Assembly (NCBI RefSeq): GCF_006491595.2
Contig: NZ_VEVQ02000004.1
Location: forward strand, 1 to 64,000
Reading direction: 5' to 3'
Source: Flavobacterium jejuense
GTDB lineage: Bacteria > Bacteroidota > Bacteroidia > Flavobacteriales > Flavobacteriaceae
DNA: 64,000 nucleotides
Made by a program: the position numbers and the translations under genes. The notes beneath the pieces were generated by a model. It saw only the letters and a program-made list of their open reading frames with translations. It was not told where the DNA came from and did no database searches. Positions within the stretch are counted from its first letter, which is position 1; each line of letters begins with the position of its first letter. Below are positions 61,627-64,000 of the stretch, piece by piece.

Positions 61627-64000
61627 TTAATTCACTGTTATTTCATCAATAAAAATATAAGCATCACCATCGTAAGGATGACCTTGATGCCATTCGGGTA
61701 GTTTTCCAAAGTTTTTAGCTATGATTTTTACATAACGCCCTTTTTCTTTTACTGAAACACTAAAGTCTTTAATTACTGTGTTATATTCTTTGGGGTCAAC
61801 AGTATTAACAACTGTCGCTACTTTTTTAAACGTCTTATTATCATTGGAAACATAAAATTCAACTTCCGTTGGCATTAAAATCCAAGCTCTAGTATCTTGT
61901 AAAAAATTAGCATTTAATTTATCTATTTTCATTTCCTTTTGCAAATCAATTATAGCTTCAAAATCCTTGCCTTGATAGCCCTGCCAGTCTCCTTTTCTCC
62001 AATTTACATCTCCATTAATTCCATCTAGCAAACCATCTGATCCTCCAGCGTGATATTGTTTATCTAGTTTAGGTTTGATAGCAATGGTGTAATTATTTGG
62101 TTTTTTGAAGAATTGAGCGGAAATGGTGTCGCTTTCATTTCTTCCTTCTAAATCTTCTTTAGTAAAAGCATAAATTTTAGCTGAATTTGAAATTTCAAAA
62201 GGTTTTGTATAAAGAGAAAACTCTTTTTGTCCTTCTATTTTATAGAAAATCATATAATCTCTATATTTTCCATTATCCAAATTATTACTGTCCATTGAAA
62301 TCAATAATTTGTCTTTAAATGATTTACTTTCCGCTTGAATTACTGGAACTGGTAAGATCATTCTAGAATAATAATAGTCAGATGTATTAATTGGTCTCTC
62401 AATAAAGAATCCTAATTTTGAATTATCATTATTTAATACATTGACTGTTTTATCATTTTCAAAATGAACTTTAATCTTATCGAAATTTGGCTTAACTGTT
62501 TGCCATTTTGAAATTCCTGGAGTAACCGCATAAATCCCCATGGAACTCAACACATACCAAGCACTCATTTGTCCGCAATCTTCGTTACCTATTAAACCGT
62601 CTGGTGTGTTTTTGTAGAAATTTTCTAAAATGTATTTTACTTCTTCGTTTGTTTTTTCTGGTTTACCTACATAATTGTACAAATAAGCCATATGGTGACT
62701 GGGTTCGTTTCCATGTGCATATTGTCCAATTAAGCCTGTTACATCTACTTGTTCCCGACCTGTGGTTTTACTTTCACTGTTGAACATTTGATCTAATTTG
62801 GCTTCAAATTTTTCTTTTCCGCCATAAGCATCAATCATTCCTTGAATATCTTGTGGCACGAAAAACGTGTATTGCCACGCATTGCCTTCGGTAAAATTAT
62901 TATTCACTTCACGAGGGTCAAACGGTTTGTCCCAACCTCCATTTTTCTTCGGTCTGATGAAACCTGTTTCCCAATCGAAAAGATTTTTCCAATTTTGAGA
63001 ACGTTTCATGAAGTATTCATACTCTTTTGGCTTGTTTAAAATTTGAGCCATTTGTGCTATACACCAATCGTCATAAGCATATTCAACGGTTTTCGAAACA
63101 CTTTCATGATCATCATCTATAGAAATAAAACCTTGTCTTTTGTAGGCTTCTAAGCCCAAAACATCTCTCATGGCTGAAGCTTTACTGGCTTCAAATGCTT
63201 TTTCATAATCAAACCCTTTAATCCCTTTAACCATAGCGTCAGCAATTACAGAAACTGAATGATACCCAATCATACAATCCGTTTCATTGGAAGCCAATTC
63301 CCAAACGGGTAATCGTCCTCCTTGTTCGTATTGTTTGAGGAATGTATTAATGTAATCTGACGTTCTTTTTTTATCGATTAATGTATATAAAGGATGTGCT
63401 CCTCTAAACGTATCCCAAAGTGAAAAAACGGTGTAATAATCAAACCCTTCTGCAGTATGAATTTTGTTATCTCTTCCACGATATTTTCCGTCTAAATCTT
63501 GAGCAATATTGGGTTGCATCATCGTATGATATAAAGCAGTATAGAAAACGGCTAACTTATCTTTATCATTTGAAGAGACTTCAATTTTAGATAATTCTTT
63601 ATTCCAAAGTGCTTCTGCGTCTTTCTTGACTTTTTCAAAATCCCAATGTTTAATTTCCGAACTATTTAATTTGGCTCCTTCATAACTGGTTGGAGAAAGC
63701 GATACTTTTACCAAGATTTTTTCTCCTTTTTTGATTTGTTTGGAGAAACTCATTTTTAGTTCTGTTCCTGAATAAAAGTCACCTTTTTTCTCTCCATTTG
63801 ATTTAACACTTGTTATTTTCATTGGAACATTAAACTCTATTCTTGCATAAACGTATTGATTCGTTGCCCAAGCTTCGCTTCTGCGTAACACTTCGATAGT
63901 TTTGTTATCAATTACACGAACTCTTCCTTCCAATAATTTATCGCGATGATTCAAATCGAGAATAATATTGGCTTGACCACTCTCGTTAAAAGTATATTCA
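61627..64000 (-). CDS. GH92-family alpha-mannosidase (N-terminus cut by window edge)
   Basis: A partial protein. The frame stays open past position 63954 to the window edge (ending LDLNHRDKLLEG when read inwards), so the real start is outside. GH92 hallmarks are visible: YTVFSLWDTFRGAHPLY, GNEDCGQMSAWYVLSSMG (catalytic acid Glu and Asp region) and YGGKEKFEAKLDQMF. A C-terminal F5/8-like or carbohydrate-binding part follows (DGLLDGINGDVNWRKGDWQG). It cleaves alpha-mannose linkages in the periplasm or at the surface. Confidence 0.9.
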   Translation of the reverse strand, partial: EYTFNESGQANIILDLNHRDKLLEGRVRVIDNKTIEVLRRSEAWATNQYVYARIEFNVPMKITSVKSNGEKKGDFYSGTELKMSFSKQIKKGEKILVKVSLSPTSYEGAKLNSSEIKHWDFEKVKKDAEALWNKELSKIEVSSNDKDKLAVFYTALYHTMMQPNIAQDLDGKYRGRDNKIHTAEGFDYYTVFSLWDTFRGAHPLYTLIDKKRTSDYINTFLKQYEQGGRLPVWELASNETDCMIGYHSVSVIADAMVKGIKGFDYEKAFEASKASAMRDVLGLEAYKRQGFISIDDDHESVSKTVEYAYDDWCIAQMAQILNKPKEYEYFMKRSQNWKNLFDWETGFIRPKKNGGWDKPFDPREVNNNFTEGNAWQYTFFVPQDIQGMIDAYGGKEKFEAKLDQMFNSESKTTGREQVDVTGLIGQYAHGNEPSHHMAYLYNYVGKPEKTNEEVKYILENFYKNTPDGLIGNEDCGQMSAWYVLSSMGIYAVTPGISKWQTVKPNFDKIKVHFENDKTVNVLNNDNSKLGFFIERPINTSDYYYSRMILPVPVIQAESKSFKDKLLISMDSNNLDNGKYRDYMIFYKIEGQKEFSLYTKPFEISNSAKIYAFTKEDLEGRNESDTISAQFFKKPNNYTIAIKPKLDKQYHAGGSDGLLDGINGDVNWRKGDWQGYQGKDFEAIIDLQKEMKIDKLNANFLQDTRAWILMPTEVEFYVSNDNKTFKKVATVVNTVDPKEYNTVIKDFSVSVKEKGRYVKIIAKNFGKLPEWHQGHPYDGDAYIFIDEITVN

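Overview
The window is AT-rich DNA from a member of the Bacteroidota, most likely Flavobacteriaceae. Evidence: type IX secretion (T9SS) C-terminal sorting domains on surface proteins, a PorZ homologue next to recO, GEVED and thrombospondin-3 surface proteins, a THC0290_0291-type outer-membrane protein, a GH92 mannosidase, and promoters of the Bacteroidota form (TTTG or TTG, about 19 nt, TAnnTTTG). I see no rRNA, tRNA or CRISPR array. The genus cannot be told from the sequence.

Region 1 (1 to about 13,400) looks like an integron-type gene-cassette array without a visible integrase. Unrelated single genes, all on the + strand, are separated by 80-195 bp imperfect palindromes. The first bases of a unit (GTT plus variable bases) are the reverse complement of the bases just after its own gene (variable bases plus AAC), and this pairing differs from unit to unit, as expected for attC sites of circular cassettes. 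Cargo includes an M24 aminopeptidase, an S41 protease, a TraB/ChaN-like lipoprotein, a methyltransferase, an alpha/beta hydrolase, a LysE exporter, a GT39-type glycosyltransferase, unknowns, one apparently geneless unit and a 39-codon remnant. An IS110-family element with a possible bridge-RNA region and two decayed IS1182-family copies sit at attC-like sites.

Region 2 (13,433-35,219) is ordinary chromosome: a Fur-family regulator divergent from a thioredoxin-reductase-like flavoprotein, a 1878-residue T9SS surface protein, porZ-recO, gdhA, an outer-membrane protein, a DinB/cystathionine synthase pair, then a + strand run with an ArsC/Spx-like protein, an EamA transporter, yicC, gmk, a four-helix-bundle (23S intervening-sequence type) gene, nadD and secreted proteins.

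Region 3 (35,253-48,304) is the most remarkable part: about 13 kb, all on the minus strand, with 15 closely spaced genes behind an NrtR-type Nudix/winged-helix regulator. They encode a PRPP-synthetase-like enzyme, a NAMPT-like enzyme, two ADP-ribosylglycohydrolases, a NADAR protein, a macro domain, a sirtuin, a RES-like (possible NAD-degrading) protein, a DUF4291 protein, a nucleoside-deoxyribosyltransferase-like protein, a 2OG oxygenase, an MBL hydrolase, a short PurA paralogue, a VWA protein and a small unknown. Palindromes of the form GTGTW-N5-TACRC lie on the -7 elements of both the regulator and the prs-like gene. An internal promoter at 39,057 separates the last four genes. I read the locus as an ADP-ribose-sensing regulon that rebuilds NAD and removes or metabolises ADP-ribose marks; a link to phage defence or counter-defence is possible but unproven.

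Region 4 (48,559-64,000) holds a secreted transglutaminase-like protein overlapping a membrane carboxypeptidase-regulatory protein, a LysR regulator divergent from a DJ-1/PfpI lipoprotein and an iron alcohol dehydrogenase, an NHL-repeat T9SS protein, gpsA, a TerC protein, a PepSY-like protein, a sigma-54 response regulator converging on a hybrid histidine kinase, and a GH92 enzyme cut by the right edge.
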